Shown: positions 1 to 10,767 of the stretch, piece by piece
Layout of the letters: each line of letters starts with the position of its first letter
Numbering within the stretch: position 1 is the first letter of the stretch
Assembly: GCF_014898815.1 (NCBI RefSeq)
Contig: NW_026515425.1
Coordinates: forward strand, 32,036-96,035
DNA from: Panonychus citri
Lineage: Eukaryota > Arthropoda > Arachnida > Trombidiformes > Tetranychidae
Reading direction: 5' to 3'
DNA: 64,000 bases
Translations under genes and position numbers: made by a program
The notes under the pieces: model-generated
Seen by the model: the letters and a program-made list of their open reading frames with translations, nothing else
Databases searched by the model: none
What the model was told of the DNA's origin: nothing

Positions 1-513
1 GATTGAGAGTCTCCAGAGGAAGACCATAAGCTGTATAACTTTCAATCTCATCGATTTCATTGGCCTCAAGGTCAAGTGTTGTTAGACTTCGAAGGCCTGC
101 TAGAGAGGATTGAGGTAACACCTTTAATTTAGAATTAACCAGAGAGTGACCTAAGGCAACCTGAAAGTCCATGGAAAACAGAATCAGATAAATTGGACAA
201 TGAAGTAAATGATATGTGAATCGATTCAATTGTTGAATTGGTAAATACACTTGAAGGTAGAAAGGTAATGTTTCCATTAAGATTGTAAATGGTTAATGAT
301 TTAACTGGACTGGAAAGAAGACGAAGTGTCGTTGCAATGGCCTCGATATCGGTTGATGGGCATTCGACGTAAAGTCCATCGGTAAACTGGTAACACGAAC
401 AGCCCAAAGAGGTTCCATTAGAGTCCATTAAAGGACAGAGATCACGAGTTACTTTGATTGAAGGTTTTGATGATTTGGAATCAATATCATAATTAATTGG
501 ACGAAGTGACACT
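1..513 (-). pseudogene. Leucine-rich-repeat (chaoptin-like) protein, N-terminal part, frame-broken, runs off left edge
   Basis: Read on the minus strand, this gives an N-terminal LRR cap (LRRNT) with clustered cysteines (DLCPL, then GCSCYQ, then VECPS), followed by LRRs such as SLTIYNLNGNITFLPSSVF. The frame stops at about 135 with SLSG then TAA. The LRR sense resumes immediately in another frame (LVNSKLKVLPQSSLAGLRSL, then LTTLDLEANEIDEIE) down to base 1. Restoring one CT unit in the CTCTCT run at about 137-146 would rejoin the frames, so I see a 2-bp deletion. A second break is possible upstream: a signal-peptide-like stretch (MNQFNLFISIIIISVTSS, about 490-550) sits in a neighbouring frame, although a spliced 5' exon could explain that. 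LRR proteins with such caps are extracellular adhesion or receptor proteins. The call of LRR is firm; chaoptin-like is a best guess. Confidence 0.7.
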
Positions 514-3142
514 GATAATGATGATGGAGATGAAGAGATTGAATTGATTCATATCGTTGCTGAGATTCATCAAGAGAAGATATTTGCAAAATGATTTAAA
601 TGGTGATGATACAATTTCCATGGAAACAGGAAGTATAAACAGAATTGAAATGATGATCACATGATGATAGAAACTAATTAACTTGATTGGAATGTAGTTT
701 ACCTTTAGAAGTAACAATTTATCACAAAAATGTTTTTCTTTCATGTTATTATTTATACTAACAAACAATCCTTGTGACGATCACGATGAGTTTATGTTTA
801 AACTTTTCTGATGAACAATCAACTGTTAATCTTCAAGTCATTGTTGTAATTTGTTATTAATTATGATTGAAGTGGATCACAATCAATATAAAATAGTCAC
901 TGAACTTGGTCGAAAGTTTTGTTATGATTGAAACAATTAGTTTGATATGAGTTGACAATCCATATCGTTGACAAGATCTGGAATAAACAAAATGGTTTCA
1001 TTAGCATTCAATAGAAATCAAAATTTTTGGCTCATCATCAGATTTGAATAATTGTCCAATATCATGATTAAATTATTGGTTGATTGGAAATGATAATGAT
1101 GATGATATTGTAATCAATATGATGTTGATGTAAAAAAGTAGTTGATTCCTATCAAGATGTTCAGTTGATTCAGAATAATAATTTTTTCCTCCCTATTGTT
1201 ATCATTTTCTGACTTTATCATGATTATAATTCAAGTTAATATCTTACAAACAACGACATTATGATGATGATAATGGTGAAAACAGAACAGACTGAATGAA
1301 TAATCTTTATCATGGCTTCAAGGAAATGAATACAGAGAAAAGAGGAGGAGGAAAGAGGAAGAAGGAGGAAAAATCTCAAGTTCTTGACATGTTAATGTCA
1401 CTTTGTCATCTCTCTTCTTTGTATTCATCAATTCTCAAGATCAATTGATGTTGTCATGATGTGTGTAAGATGAAGATGCTAAAGAAAGAAAGAGTAGAGA
1501 GAGGGGAGCTAAGAATGAGAATGTTTAAACTGATTGAATATGAGAGAGTGGGGGAGAAAAAAAATCTATCAAAGGCATAGAAAAAAGTCTTTGACATATT
1601 AAGATTGTGTGTGGGGAGGGTTGAAGGAGAGTGGGTTTGGGACAGGGTGAGAAATCATGACTTCAAATAGATGAACATGAAAAGTTTGATAATCGAGACT
1701 GGATGTTGGTGAGAAATTAGGACTGGGAGTGAGAGGGAGGAAAAAGTAAAGATATTCTCAAGAGTCACTTCGGATATTGAGTTTATTTCAAATTCAATCA
1801 TGAAAGTGTTACATTGGAAACAATGATAACAATAGATTTTGTGATAAAAATTGAAAATGTTGGCGATAATTTGATCCTTACCATGAAAAAGTTCAATTCT
1901 AATGAATAGGCAAGGAAAATAATTTTGAATGAATACAAGATCATCTCATGAAATCACCATGAAAATTTCATAGTTTTCATCTTAGAACATGAATTCATTT
2001 TCTCAAAATCAGGTCATGATTTTCCTGTTTAGGTTCAATTTAGTTATTTAATCTACTTTAGCTCGTCAAAGTAACATTTATATTCATTAGAATTTTAATT
2101 GTTTATTGGAAATTCCAATTCTCCAATGAACCGAAATAGCTACTAAGTTCATTGAATACTTAATGAAGCAAAAATTTATTCGATTGACATCTTCTTGAGT
2201 GTCAAGATCCACATATCATTGCATCATGATGTGAATGCTCAATCTTATCATGAAACAATTGAAATTGACAAAAAATCATTGGAATTCATATCAATAGATT
2301 TACAAATTGATAACTTGAGGGCTTCATGAAATCAGAGGTTTAAAAGACTAGTTAGTATTTTTATTCCAACTGAATAGTAAATTCATATTCATTCATTTTT
2401 ATTAGATATTCAATCTTAATAAAATATATGTTGCTCCAAGCAGATTATACGTTTTGACTTTGATGAATTTCAGTCTAATCCCAAAAGCTGAAACTTTAAA
2501 ACGAGAACCGTTTTGTAAACGGTTAACTAACTGCTAACATGGTCAAAGACAAGTTCACTTGGAACGTGAGTTGAAATTTTAAATTTATTTTCCCTCTCAA
2601 ACTAAGAAAAATGTTATGAACAAATTTCAGTCCAATCTCAAAACTGCTCAAAGGTTAACCGAGGTCATCAAGATCAATGTGAATCATTCCAATAACGATT
2701 TTTGAAAAATTATAAACATAATCTATTGGTCAGTTTGATTTTCGATCGTCTGACTCTCCGGATTTCTTCAAATTTACCATGAAGACCGTTACCTCCTTGT
2801 AATGGTATAATTCTGAATACAAGGCATGATGATGATAGATTTACTCAGAGAAAATATCTAAGGTGATATATTATACTTAAAGCATATCAATAATGCTGCT
2901 GGTCATCTATTCACCTCGAGGTGATAACTTTAAGCATTTTAACAAAATGTTCAACTTTTTCTATTCCTTGAGCCTCTGAATAGGTGTTGTAATGAATATT
3001 TGATGTGAAACTTTGAGATTATGCTGATTAACTTAAAGAGATTTATTAATACAATTAATAACAATTTTTCATGCATTTTATATAACAAATGATTAATGTT
3101 AAAATGTTAAATTGCAGAGAAGATAAAATAAGCACCAAACTC
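514..3142. other. Intergenic/upstream DNA, no supported gene
   Basis: This is AT-rich sequence upstream of the minus-strand LRR gene, dominated by ATG/ATC/TGA-type short repeats and a purine-rich stretch at about 1330-1560 (GAGGAGGAAAG and similar). A small in-frame piece with signal-peptide character lies at about 490-768 on the minus strand. I see no conserved coding region, tRNA or recognisable repeat element. Confidence 0.5.
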
Positions 3143-3314
3143 TCAGAAGTTCAATTTATCATGCATCATGAAGTTTTTTTTGCAGATTAACCGATGAACT
3201 TTTTTTTCTAAATCATAGTTTAATCCCCTTGTTTCGTGTAATATAACTGATGCATAATCGATGGTTGGAATTGGCTCAATATTTTCACAATATAAACAGT
3301 AAAGCTCATGCAAA
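3143..3314 (-). other. 3' half of an ORF apparently interrupted by the transposon
   Basis: A minus-strand open frame runs from the transposon edge to a stop at 3143. If the element 3317-12438 and one TA copy are removed, the frame joins exactly to minus-strand sequence 12554-12439, giving one uninterrupted ORF of 95 codons starting with ATG at 12554-12552 (288 nt including the stop). I do not recognise the product. It may be an old exon or a chance ORF. Confidence 0.25.
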
Positions 3315-3316
3315 TA

Positions 3317-3333
3317 CCCAATCAACAGAAAAG
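3317..3333 (+). repeat. Left terminal inverted repeat of the CACTA-like element
   Basis: This 17-bp end matches the reverse complement of the right end at 16 of 17 positions and is preceded by TA. Subterminal GAGTCAAA motifs follow at about 3333-3350. Confidence 0.75.
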
Positions 3334-3660
3334 AGTCAAAAGAGAGTCAAAAAACGAGTTGTTTAAGACAAAAAGACGACATGATGAATCAAAATTTTTT
3401 GAGCGTTTTTGATTCTATTTTGAGTGTTTTAGAAGATATTTTGACTCTTCTATTTCAAACTAAATGGAATCAAAAGACGATACTTTTGGGTTGATTCAAA
3501 ATAAATATCTAAGATTTATTTATTAGAAGAAAATTATTTTAAGTAAATATCCAAGATTTTAATCAAAATTACGATAAATAGAAAAAGAATCAAAATTTAG
3601 ATGAATAGAAAAAGATTCAAAAATTGAATCAAAAGATCCATGTTCAATAATAAATAATTT

Positions 3661-5409
3661 TTAGTCGATAATTGAATCATCGTCAGTTGCATTTTCAAAA
3701 ACAGATTCATCTTCGGATCCATATTCTTTCGATGCATGTGCTTCTTCCGATTCTTCTTGATTGTTTGATTGATTCTCCTCATCGTCCTCGGTTTCATTAT
3801 CCGCCGATCTTTTTGTTAGATCGAAGTTTCTTGCACAAAGTTCTTTTATTATTCTTCCTCTGACCTTTTTTTCTAAGGCATCAGAATATCTAAGAATCTC
3901 TGCCTTTCTGAATAAATGAGTTATAAAGGCTTGAACTCTTTTTTGGCCTAATCTATAGTTAAATGACCCTTCCAATCTTCCAGAATAAGGATCATCAAAC
4001 CCCCAAATGAAGGAAAGAGGATACTTGTTCTTTCTTGTTTCGATATTTTCATCCAAATAACTTTCTAGTTCGAATTTTGTGATCATTTTCTTGCCTAAAG
4101 TAACATCCTTGTAGTATGATTCTGGAAACGAAAAGCGATGATCTGGTAAGCAAACGAACAAGGTTTCCAGGCTTTGAATTTTAACAGCAAAGTGTATTTA
4201 TCTAGATCCAATTGAATCAATCCTTCTAGGAAAACTTGATTCTTAGATTTGATCTTATATGTTGGATCAGTCTCTGAGATTTCATTGAATGATTCAATTT
4301 CTCTTCGATTTTGTTCATCAACGATTTTTGGAGAATCTTGAGTCCATCGATCATTTCGAAAAGAATGGATCCAGTTGTATCAAACTTGGAGAACATTTTC
4401 TTTCTATCTAACTCCTTCATATGCTCGCCATAATCTTTGATCAACTTTTCCAGTTTAGGCATATCTATTGCCTTTTCTTCAGATTTTGAAGTTTCATCCA
4501 TAGAATCATAAACAGCATCTTTTTGTAGTATTTTCACTTTTTCACATACAGATTCATGGGCACCTGAAGTGGAAGCTTTGTCGAAATCGGAATTGAAAGA
4601 ACTTTCATCATTTGCCGAAGATTGTTCGAAAAGCTTCGCTATTCTGAACACCAAGTACTTGCTGGCAAGGAATATCTGTAGCATCACTCAAAGGCTTGTA
4701 TTGCATCACTTCCACCGTGAAACGCTTTACCTTTTGAAGATTCTTCCATGACGGGTTCAAACTTTTATTCTTTATCAGCTCTTCTCAAGCCAGATCTTGA
4801 TTCAGAAGTTGCTAGAATTTGAGCAGTTAATCTCATTCCATTTAGTTTGATTTCAAAATAGTTTTTGATTTGGTCCATGATCCAGTTCGAAGATCGATAA
4901 TCTATACCAAAATTATCTAACTGCTTCTTCTTGATTCTGACTAGAATTGGTTGATTATAATTTACACACTCCTTGTTCAAAATGAGAGGCAGCATAACAG
5001 CATATAGAGTTTCCGGTGTGACCAGCGGGTAAGGTTGAGCAAGAGGGAAATAATCATCATTTTTTTCTTCACAAAGTTTTTCGTTTGAGTTCTCATCTGG
5101 ATCATGATTCTTTGAAGATGGAGATGATACTTTCTCTATAATAGTTGTTACCTTTTTCGGTTTCCTTTGACACTGAAATGGATCATTATTCTCACTTCCT
5201 TTGGAACTTTTTACTTGTTGCACGGATGAATTTGTTTTCTTAGAAACAGGAACCATAGATTGTGATGAAGGTATTTTATTACCATATACCGTAGATACGA
5301 TTGGAGCTGATAAAACACGCACATTGTCAAAAGCATTATAAGAATCACCTTTGATTCTTTTTCCTTTTAGAGGTAGAGACATTAAATTATAAAAGCAAGA
5401 GACACTCAA
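3661..5409 (-). pseudogene. Transposon accessory gene B, coding sense kept but frame-broken
   Basis: The minus strand carries a chain of coding-like pieces in changing frames. 5409-4765 has a Ser/Lys-rich N-terminus, then a more conserved block (DYFPLAQPYPLVTPETLY, later MDQIKNYFEIKLNGMRLTAQ). A shorter piece follows at about 4790-4620 (EELIKNKSLNPSWKNLQK, later QQVLGVQNSEAFRTIFGK). Next comes a coiled-coil-like acidic/lysine segment at 4687-4226. The C-terminal block at 4200-3661 (FSFPESYYKDVTLGKKMITK, later LGQKRVQAFITHLFRK) ends in an acidic tail rich in DE. At least three single- or double-base frame breaks separate the pieces and no GT..AG intron explains them, so this copy looks decayed or contains sequence errors. 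I do not recognise the family. Position and orientation are those of the accessory (TNPA-type) gene of CACTA elements. Confidence 0.5.
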
Positions 5410-5880
5410 AACAGAAAGTCAATTCAAGATACACAGAGGATCAAACAATATTGATCAAGTTGAACAAACATCTAGTAGTTTTATTATGAGGAAAACTCGA
5501 AGTAAGATGAAGAAAGAATTTGAAAACTTTGCAAAAATTGATTTCATTGGGTAATAAATATTGAGATTGATTTGCTAATAAATTGATTGGTTAGTTCAGA
5601 TGAATTTGATTTGATATTTGATCAAGGTTCTTTGTTTTGTGTTACAATGATTGAAAAAAATTAGAACAAAAAATTTGAGGTTGAATTACTAATAAACTGA
5701 TTGGTTAAATGGAAGAAAATTGATTGGATAGTTGAACAAGGTTCTTTGTTTCGTAATTACAAAGATTTTGAAAAATGGAACAAAAAAGAAAAAATTACCT
5801 TGAAATGTCTCATGAGACAATGGTTACTGGTTTGAAGAAGAAAACTTTTAAAGTATCCAATAGAAATTGAATTGGAAAAC
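5410..5880. other. Gap between the two minus-strand transposon genes
   Basis: AT-rich, with two related stretches (about 5560-5640 and 5690-5770) that both contain TGATTGGTTA and AAGGTTCTTTGTTT, suggesting a short internal tandem duplication. It would hold the promoter of accessory gene B and the 3' end of accessory gene A. Confidence 0.4.
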
Positions 5881-5891
5881 TTGATCAATAT

Positions 5892-6794
5892 TCATTGTTG
5901 TTTTGGTTTATCAGTTCTTTGTAACTTTTCCAATAAACTCGGACCGTATTTGGCTTGTAGCTCAGCTAGTAACTTTACATCAGCCTCACTTGGCTCAGAG
6001 ACCCGACTCGACGATTCAATTTCTGGCGTTTTTTGGGTCATTGGTATTTCCAGATCTTCTTTATTTTCATCAACCGAAGTTAGATCTGCACCAGAATCTG
6101 TAGGCTTTTCAACTTGATTCTCAGTTTCACAATTATCTTTCGAAACTTTTCTTTTCTTCAGCATCTCTAGTAGCTTGAATCATCTTCTTCGTTTCCATCA
6201 GCGACTACTTCTTCTTCCTCACCATCAGCATCTTGTTCTTCTTCCGGAATATCTTCTTCTTGTATCTCTTCTTCTTGCATCTCTTCTTCTATCTCTTCTT
6301 CTTGTATCTCTTCTTCTTGGATCTCTTCTCCATCTTCTACGTCATCTTCTGTGATCTGAGGATGAGTAACTTCATCTTTTCAGGATTTCATTCACTACGT
6401 GAAGCAACTTGAATGGGTCAAAAGATGTTGAAGGCACAATATCTTCGGCAATATCCGTTCCTTGTTCTCCAACTGACACGAAAGATTCGTTATGACTCGC
6501 TTGACCCTTCAAAACCAGATTCTACCGAATAGTTGGTAGGTTTTCCTGTTTTCAATCGAGACGATTGCCTTACAGGTGTTGATGTAGAAATTGAGGTTCT
6601 AGAGAATCTATCTTCTCGATCGTACCATCTTCCACCTGTGAAGCAAGGGATAGAAATTGTTGAAACTGATCTAGTAGATCTATGGTCCAAATCACTGATA
6701 TCACCTGGTCTTTTTTCACTCGCTTTTGTCTTTTCGAAGGAACATAAGAATCTCCACTCTCTGATTCCACCGATGCTGAATCATCATTGACCCG
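5892..6794 (-). pseudogene. C-terminal acidic region of transposon accessory gene A, in several frames
   Basis: Downstream of the intact part of gene A, the minus strand shows coding-like blocks that change frame. In order they are: a Ser/Lys-rich block (SASVESESGDSYVPSKRQKR) ending at a credible donor at 6704; a possible 69-bp intron 6704-6636; an Arg/Ser-rich block (FSRTSISTSTPVRQSSRLK); a block ending HVVNEILKR at about 6380; a low-complexity acidic run of EEEIQ-type repeats (about 6375-6170); and a last block 6164-5892 starting MLKKRKVSKDN, with an AELQAKYGPSLLEKLQ helix. The breaks at about 6795, 6510, 6380 and 6170 are not explained by introns. Acidic and coiled C-termini are common in transposon-encoded DNA-binding partners, but no domain is recognisable. 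Confidence 0.4.
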
Positions 6795-8289
6795 GTAATA
6801 AGAGCTTGATCTTTCTTGGACTTAGCTTTAGCTGCATCCGCTGTGGTTATTCGAACTCTTTCATATTGTAATGCCTTAGAAAGAATAGTGGTTGATAGAT
6901 ATTCGTACGTTGAATCATCGTAGCTCATTTTTCCACATTTCCGACAGACATGATCTGAAAAGAAAAAATAGAGTTAATGTATAATTGATACTTGAAACAT
7001 TTTCACTTACCGATCAATGCTCTGACTCTATTCTTGCCAAGTTCAGGAACCTTATCACCTTGATCAGTTGTAGATAATGGATATTTGTAATCCCAAAGAT
7101 CAAACAACGAAGTTCTACCACCTGTTCCATGAACTGTGACATCAACGATCCAATGTCGTGGGAAACAATGTTTCACTATATTGTTCATAACTTGTCTTGG
7201 CTGACGATCTTCAACTTTTCTAGGTAGAGATCTGCAAGCGTTTTTGTATTTAGCTGCAGAAAGGGGTAAAGTACCTTCGATCATGATATAACCACCATCT
7301 TCGAAAGTTATATCTTCACCGATTATCCGATCGGCTGATTTTACCTCAACTCTCTCACTTATTTCAGTTGTTTTGATAAGGCAAATCAACTCTACTACCG
7401 ATTCACAAATGGGTAAGATCTTTGAAAAAAGTTCATAACCTTCAGTTACTCTTGGTGTAGCATCGAAACAATCTTTCAATTCATTGAATTTTTTCACCAT
7501 AACTTCGAGTTTCTTCTGCCAAGGTTTTGCTTTTGATTCTGGAACTTTAGCTGGCGGTGAATCGATTTTTTCCTTTTTTATCTCTGATGGAGCAAGGAGA
7601 CGACTTGTAGAAGCAACTGGACTTTGTTGAGATTCTAGATCAATAAATTCTACATCATTTGATGATTTATCCATGAATCCTATTTCTTGCTTGTACAAAA
7701 GATTTGAATGGTCAATAAATGAAATAAACTTGCTTCTTGATACCATTGGCAAGGTATTTTCATCATACGCAGTTACAATATTAATATTGTTGCACTTAAG
7801 CCAAGTTTCAACTTGATATTTGACATTTGGAATCTTGAGGTTTTTCATTTTGTGAGCAAATAAAGTATAAGACTCCAACAGTGGCTTCGAATCATCTGAA
7901 AAAAATGATAAATTCACGTTAATTTTTCGATTAAAGAAAAAAAGATAAAAGAACTTACTTCCTGATGCAACTGCCATCGCTGGAACCATTACATTACCAT
8001 CAATTATGATTTTCATGAAATTATCATAATGAACAGTATAAGGCTTCCAAATTTTTGGCACACATTGACGTTCGATCTTAAATCCGATAGGAATTGTTTC
8101 CTGAGAACCATTATCATTTTTGACCCTACAAACGGCAATCACGATAGTTTGATTCTGTTTAAGAGCCAACATTGTTGCCAATAATGTTTGTTGATTATTG
8201 ATCAACTTATGAGATTTTCTCACGTCTCTTTTTGATGAAGAATTCAATTTAACTTTGACCGTCTTTCTGGATCTAAGATTTCTGTCCAT
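6795..8289 (-). CDS. Transposon accessory gene A, BEN-like domain protein (tentative)
   Basis: The minus-strand gene starts at ATG 8289-8287 (MDRNLRSRK). Exon 1 is 8289-7959, intron 1 is 7958-7896 (63 bp; GTAAGT donor, TTTCAG acceptor), exon 2 is 7895-7011, intron 2 is 7010-6955 (56 bp) and exon 3 starts at 6954. Intron 1 is a multiple of three with no stop, so unspliced RNA would also stay in frame. The product has a basic N-terminus, a middle region with a charged linker (about residues 200-230) and a C-terminal globular block (GYIMIEGTLPLSAAKYKN, MNNIVKHCFPRHWIVDVTVH, RVRALIDHVCRKCGKMSYDD). The block around RALIDHV resembles the last helix of BEN DNA-binding domains, and CRKCGK is a CxxC pair. 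I hold the BEN call weakly. The role is probably DNA binding at element ends, by analogy with CACTA accessory proteins. The frame is intact to about 6795 and then breaks. Confidence 0.55.
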
Positions 8290-8736
8290 AAATTCACTCG
8301 AATAAAACAAAGATCACTTTTTTGGTCATAAATTGAGTTTTAAACACTGAAACACTTTCTCTTAAAACAATTTACACGTTTTCAGACACAATTAAAATAG
8401 ATTTTGCTGATAAAACTTCCTAAATTGATAAAAGTACCCTTTCCGTAACAATTAAAATTGATTAGATAAAGAAAATGATTAATGTTCCCATAGCAACGTA
8501 GAAAAGAACAAAATTTAAATTCTATTCTTTTTTGAGTCACGTGAGAAACAAGTGGTACCACCTGTTTGTTGCTCTATTTTAAATTCTCTTTTCAGAAAAT
8601 TAAATGTGTTCATTTAATTGTTTTATATTTAATTAATTTTGTGTTTAAGAAATTTTCTTTAATTGATTTAGTTAATTGTTCTTAATTGAAATTAGTGTCA
8701 CAACCTAAAATATCATCGTTTCTTGAAACAGTTGAT
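8290..8736. promoter_or_regulatory. Probable bidirectional promoter and 5' region of the transposon genes
   Basis: This stretch separates the divergent accessory gene A and the transposase. It is very AT-rich (TTAATTAATTTTG near 8630) and contains a possible 3' splice site (GAAATTAG) at about 8694, just upstream of the transposase frame. In-frame codons run upstream of the first ATG (8737) through LVSQPKISSFLETVD, so a short 5' exon is likely. No TATA box can be assigned with confidence. Confidence 0.35.
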
Positions 8737-10767
8737 ATGTTTCCATGTGGACAGAATTCAGCAGAATCTACAAGAACCAAAGATCGTAAGCTACGGTCTG
8801 GTTTTGAATATAGTCAATTAAACTATATTGAAGATCTGCCAGATTTTGCTGATCAAATTGATGATGATTCTTATATCCAAAGTGATGATGATCTGTCCTC
8901 AATCATCTTTTCATCAGATGGTGAAAGTGATTTGTTAATTGACCCGAATAACCTTCATAACTCACCATCTAAAAAGGAATATTTGGAAGCAGTTCTTTCT
9001 TCTATCATGTCATTTGGTTGTTTGAATCTCTCACAGGCAGAGATTGTTGTTAATTTATTCAACAGTTTGAATCAAAGATTCTCTTCAGATCCAATTTGTT
9101 TGCCCAGTATTAGATATTATTGGGACAAAAAATCAAAGGAAAATCCGGTTAAATGTTATATTTTGTGTGATGAAAAACATGCACATGGACCCTTCATCGG
9201 AGAGCCTAAAGACTTTGGTTTTTTCATCTGTGGTGATCAACATGTCAAGGGAACAATAAAGAATGATCAATATTTTCTACATATAAGTTTAAAGAAGCAA
9301 CTAGAGAATCATCTCCCATCTTTCAGTGAAAATGATTATCTTGAGGTGAACGATGACGAAGAAATCAATGATATTTGTTCTGGTTACCAAGCTAAAAAAC
9401 TCAAAAGTGACAGTTCAGATACAGATTCGAAAAAGTTTTCTATCACCCTTCATGCGGACGAAGTCCAAGCTGGTAATAGCTCTAACATCAAGATTTTTCC
9501 TATTCTGATCACTTTGAATGAGCTGAAACCAGATATTAGAAGGAAAAATATTTTCATGGTTGGTTTATTTGTTGGAAAGACAAAGCCGAAAGTTTCTAGT
9601 TACCTTGGCCCAATAGCAGATGAACTGAAAGAGCTTGAAAACTCTCCAATTTCTTGGATAAATAAGGAAGGAAAACAAATGAGATCAACGTTCCATCTTA
9701 TCTGTCTAATTGCCGACGCGCCAATGCGTGCTTATTTACGTAATGTACGACAGTACAATTTTTCACACGGTTGTGATTGGTGCCTTCATCAAATGTCTTC
9801 AATAGATGGAAATAGAATGTACTCGAATTTAACTTCAAGAACAGAGATCAATAATCTCAAACGGAAACATGATGATTTTTTAGAATTTTCAACTCTTTTC
9901 AACGCTGATTCTAATAGCGAAGATCATGATCAACAAATCTTGAATCCTCGTTTCAAGGGCCTGATCGATGATTCACCCTTGCTCGGACTCAAATATTTCG
10001 ATCTTGTTAATGGTATCAGTGTCGAGCCGATGCACTGTTTGTTATTGGGTATTGTGCGTTCGATTCTGTTGAAGGGTTGGCTTGGGTCGAAGAATCTAAA
10101 GATCTATGAAGTTAATGATAAAACTTCTTTCAAAGATAGATTATCAGAAAGATTGATAAAGATTCGAGTTCCAACAGATTTTGGAAGGCCACCTAGAGAT
10201 TTGGACCAAGTTAAACACTGGAAGAGTGCAGAATATGACAGTTTTTTATCATATTACTTTCTTCCAACGATAAAAGGTCTATTAAAACCTGCTATTTATA
10301 ACCATTTTCTTTGTTTGGTCCGGATATACTTTCTGGCTCATCGAGGTCCGATTAATTCAGATAGAATTGAAGAAATAACTAATCTTATCGAAGTGTTTCA
10401 ACATGGTGTATTCAAGATCTATGGTTCAAGTTTCATGACTTATAACTTGCATATTTTAACTCATTTACCAAGCTCTCTGCAAAATTTGGGTCCAACCGCA
10501 AGTGTTTCATCTTATCCATTGGAGAATACAATGGGAATTTTAAAAGAAAAAGTGAGAAGAAGTGTAAACATCGCATCATCTCTTGTACGTGTATTCATCA
10601 ATGACTTTCGGTTCAAAGAATCACTTATAACCAGAATATCATCATGGCGATTGAGTGAGAGAGAAAAAAGATGTTTTGGCTTGAGCGAAGGTGAAAACAC
10701 AAACCATTCTCCCAAAATCACAGTCACTGAAATAATGAATTTGTCCAGGGCAGAAATGATAAAATAA
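8737..10767 (+). CDS. CACTA/EnSpm TNP2-like DDE transposase (main ORF)
   Basis: The first in-frame ATG is 8737; the open frame extends back to 8686 (QPKISSFLETVD), suggesting a spliced 5' end. An acidic N-terminus (to about residue 80) is followed by the TNP2-type core: TLHADEVQAGNSSNIKIFPI, YLGPIADELKEL, CLIADAPMRAYLRNVRQYNF, SHGCDWCLHQ (CxxC), SPLLGLKYFDLVNG, VEPMHCLLLGIV, LHILTHLPSSLQNLG and SSYPLENTMGILKEKVRR. By family comparison the likely catalytic triad is the D of HADE (codon at 9457), the D of IADAP (9715) and the E of PLENTMG (10522). It would cut and join element ends in the nucleus. The ORF stops at 10765-10767, but recognisable C-terminal sequence continues in the next frame, so this copy needs a frame shift, a readthrough or an unseen splice to give the full product. 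Confidence 0.85.
   Translation: MFPCGQNSAESTRTKDRKLRSGFEYSQLNYIEDLPDFADQIDDDSYIQSDDDLSSIIFSSDGESDLLIDPNNLHNSPSKKEYLEAVLSSIMSFGCLNLSQAEIVVNLFNSLNQRFSSDPICLPSIRYYWDKKSKENPVKCYILCDEKHAHGPFIGEPKDFGFFICGDQHVKGTIKNDQYFLHISLKKQLENHLPSFSENDYLEVNDDEEINDICSGYQAKKLKSDSSDTDSKKFSITLHADEVQAGNSSNIKIFPILITLNELKPDIRRKNIFMVGLFVGKTKPKVSSYLGPIADELKELENSPISWINKEGKQMRSTFHLICLIADAPMRAYLRNVRQYNFSHGCDWCLHQMSSIDGNRMYSNLTSRTEINNLKRKHDDFLEFSTLFNADSNSEDHDQQILNPRFKGLIDDSPLLGLKYFDLVNGISVEPMHCLLLGIVRSILLKGWLGSKNLKIYEVNDKTSFKDRLSERLIKIRVPTDFGRPPRDLDQVKHWKSAEYDSFLSYYFLPTIKGLLKPAIYNHFLCLVRIYFLAHRGPINSDRIEEITNLIEVFQHGVFKIYGSSFMTYNLHILTHLPSSLQNLGPTASVSSYPLENTMGILKEKVRRSVNIASSLVRVFINDFRFKESLITRISSWRLSEREKRCFGLSEGENTNHSPKITVTEIMNLSRAEMIK

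Noticed and set aside
10691..10748. 58-bp intron joining the two transposase frames
   Set aside because: The borders are GT and AG, but the joined frame meets a stop within three codons; shifting the acceptor to the next CAG also fails.
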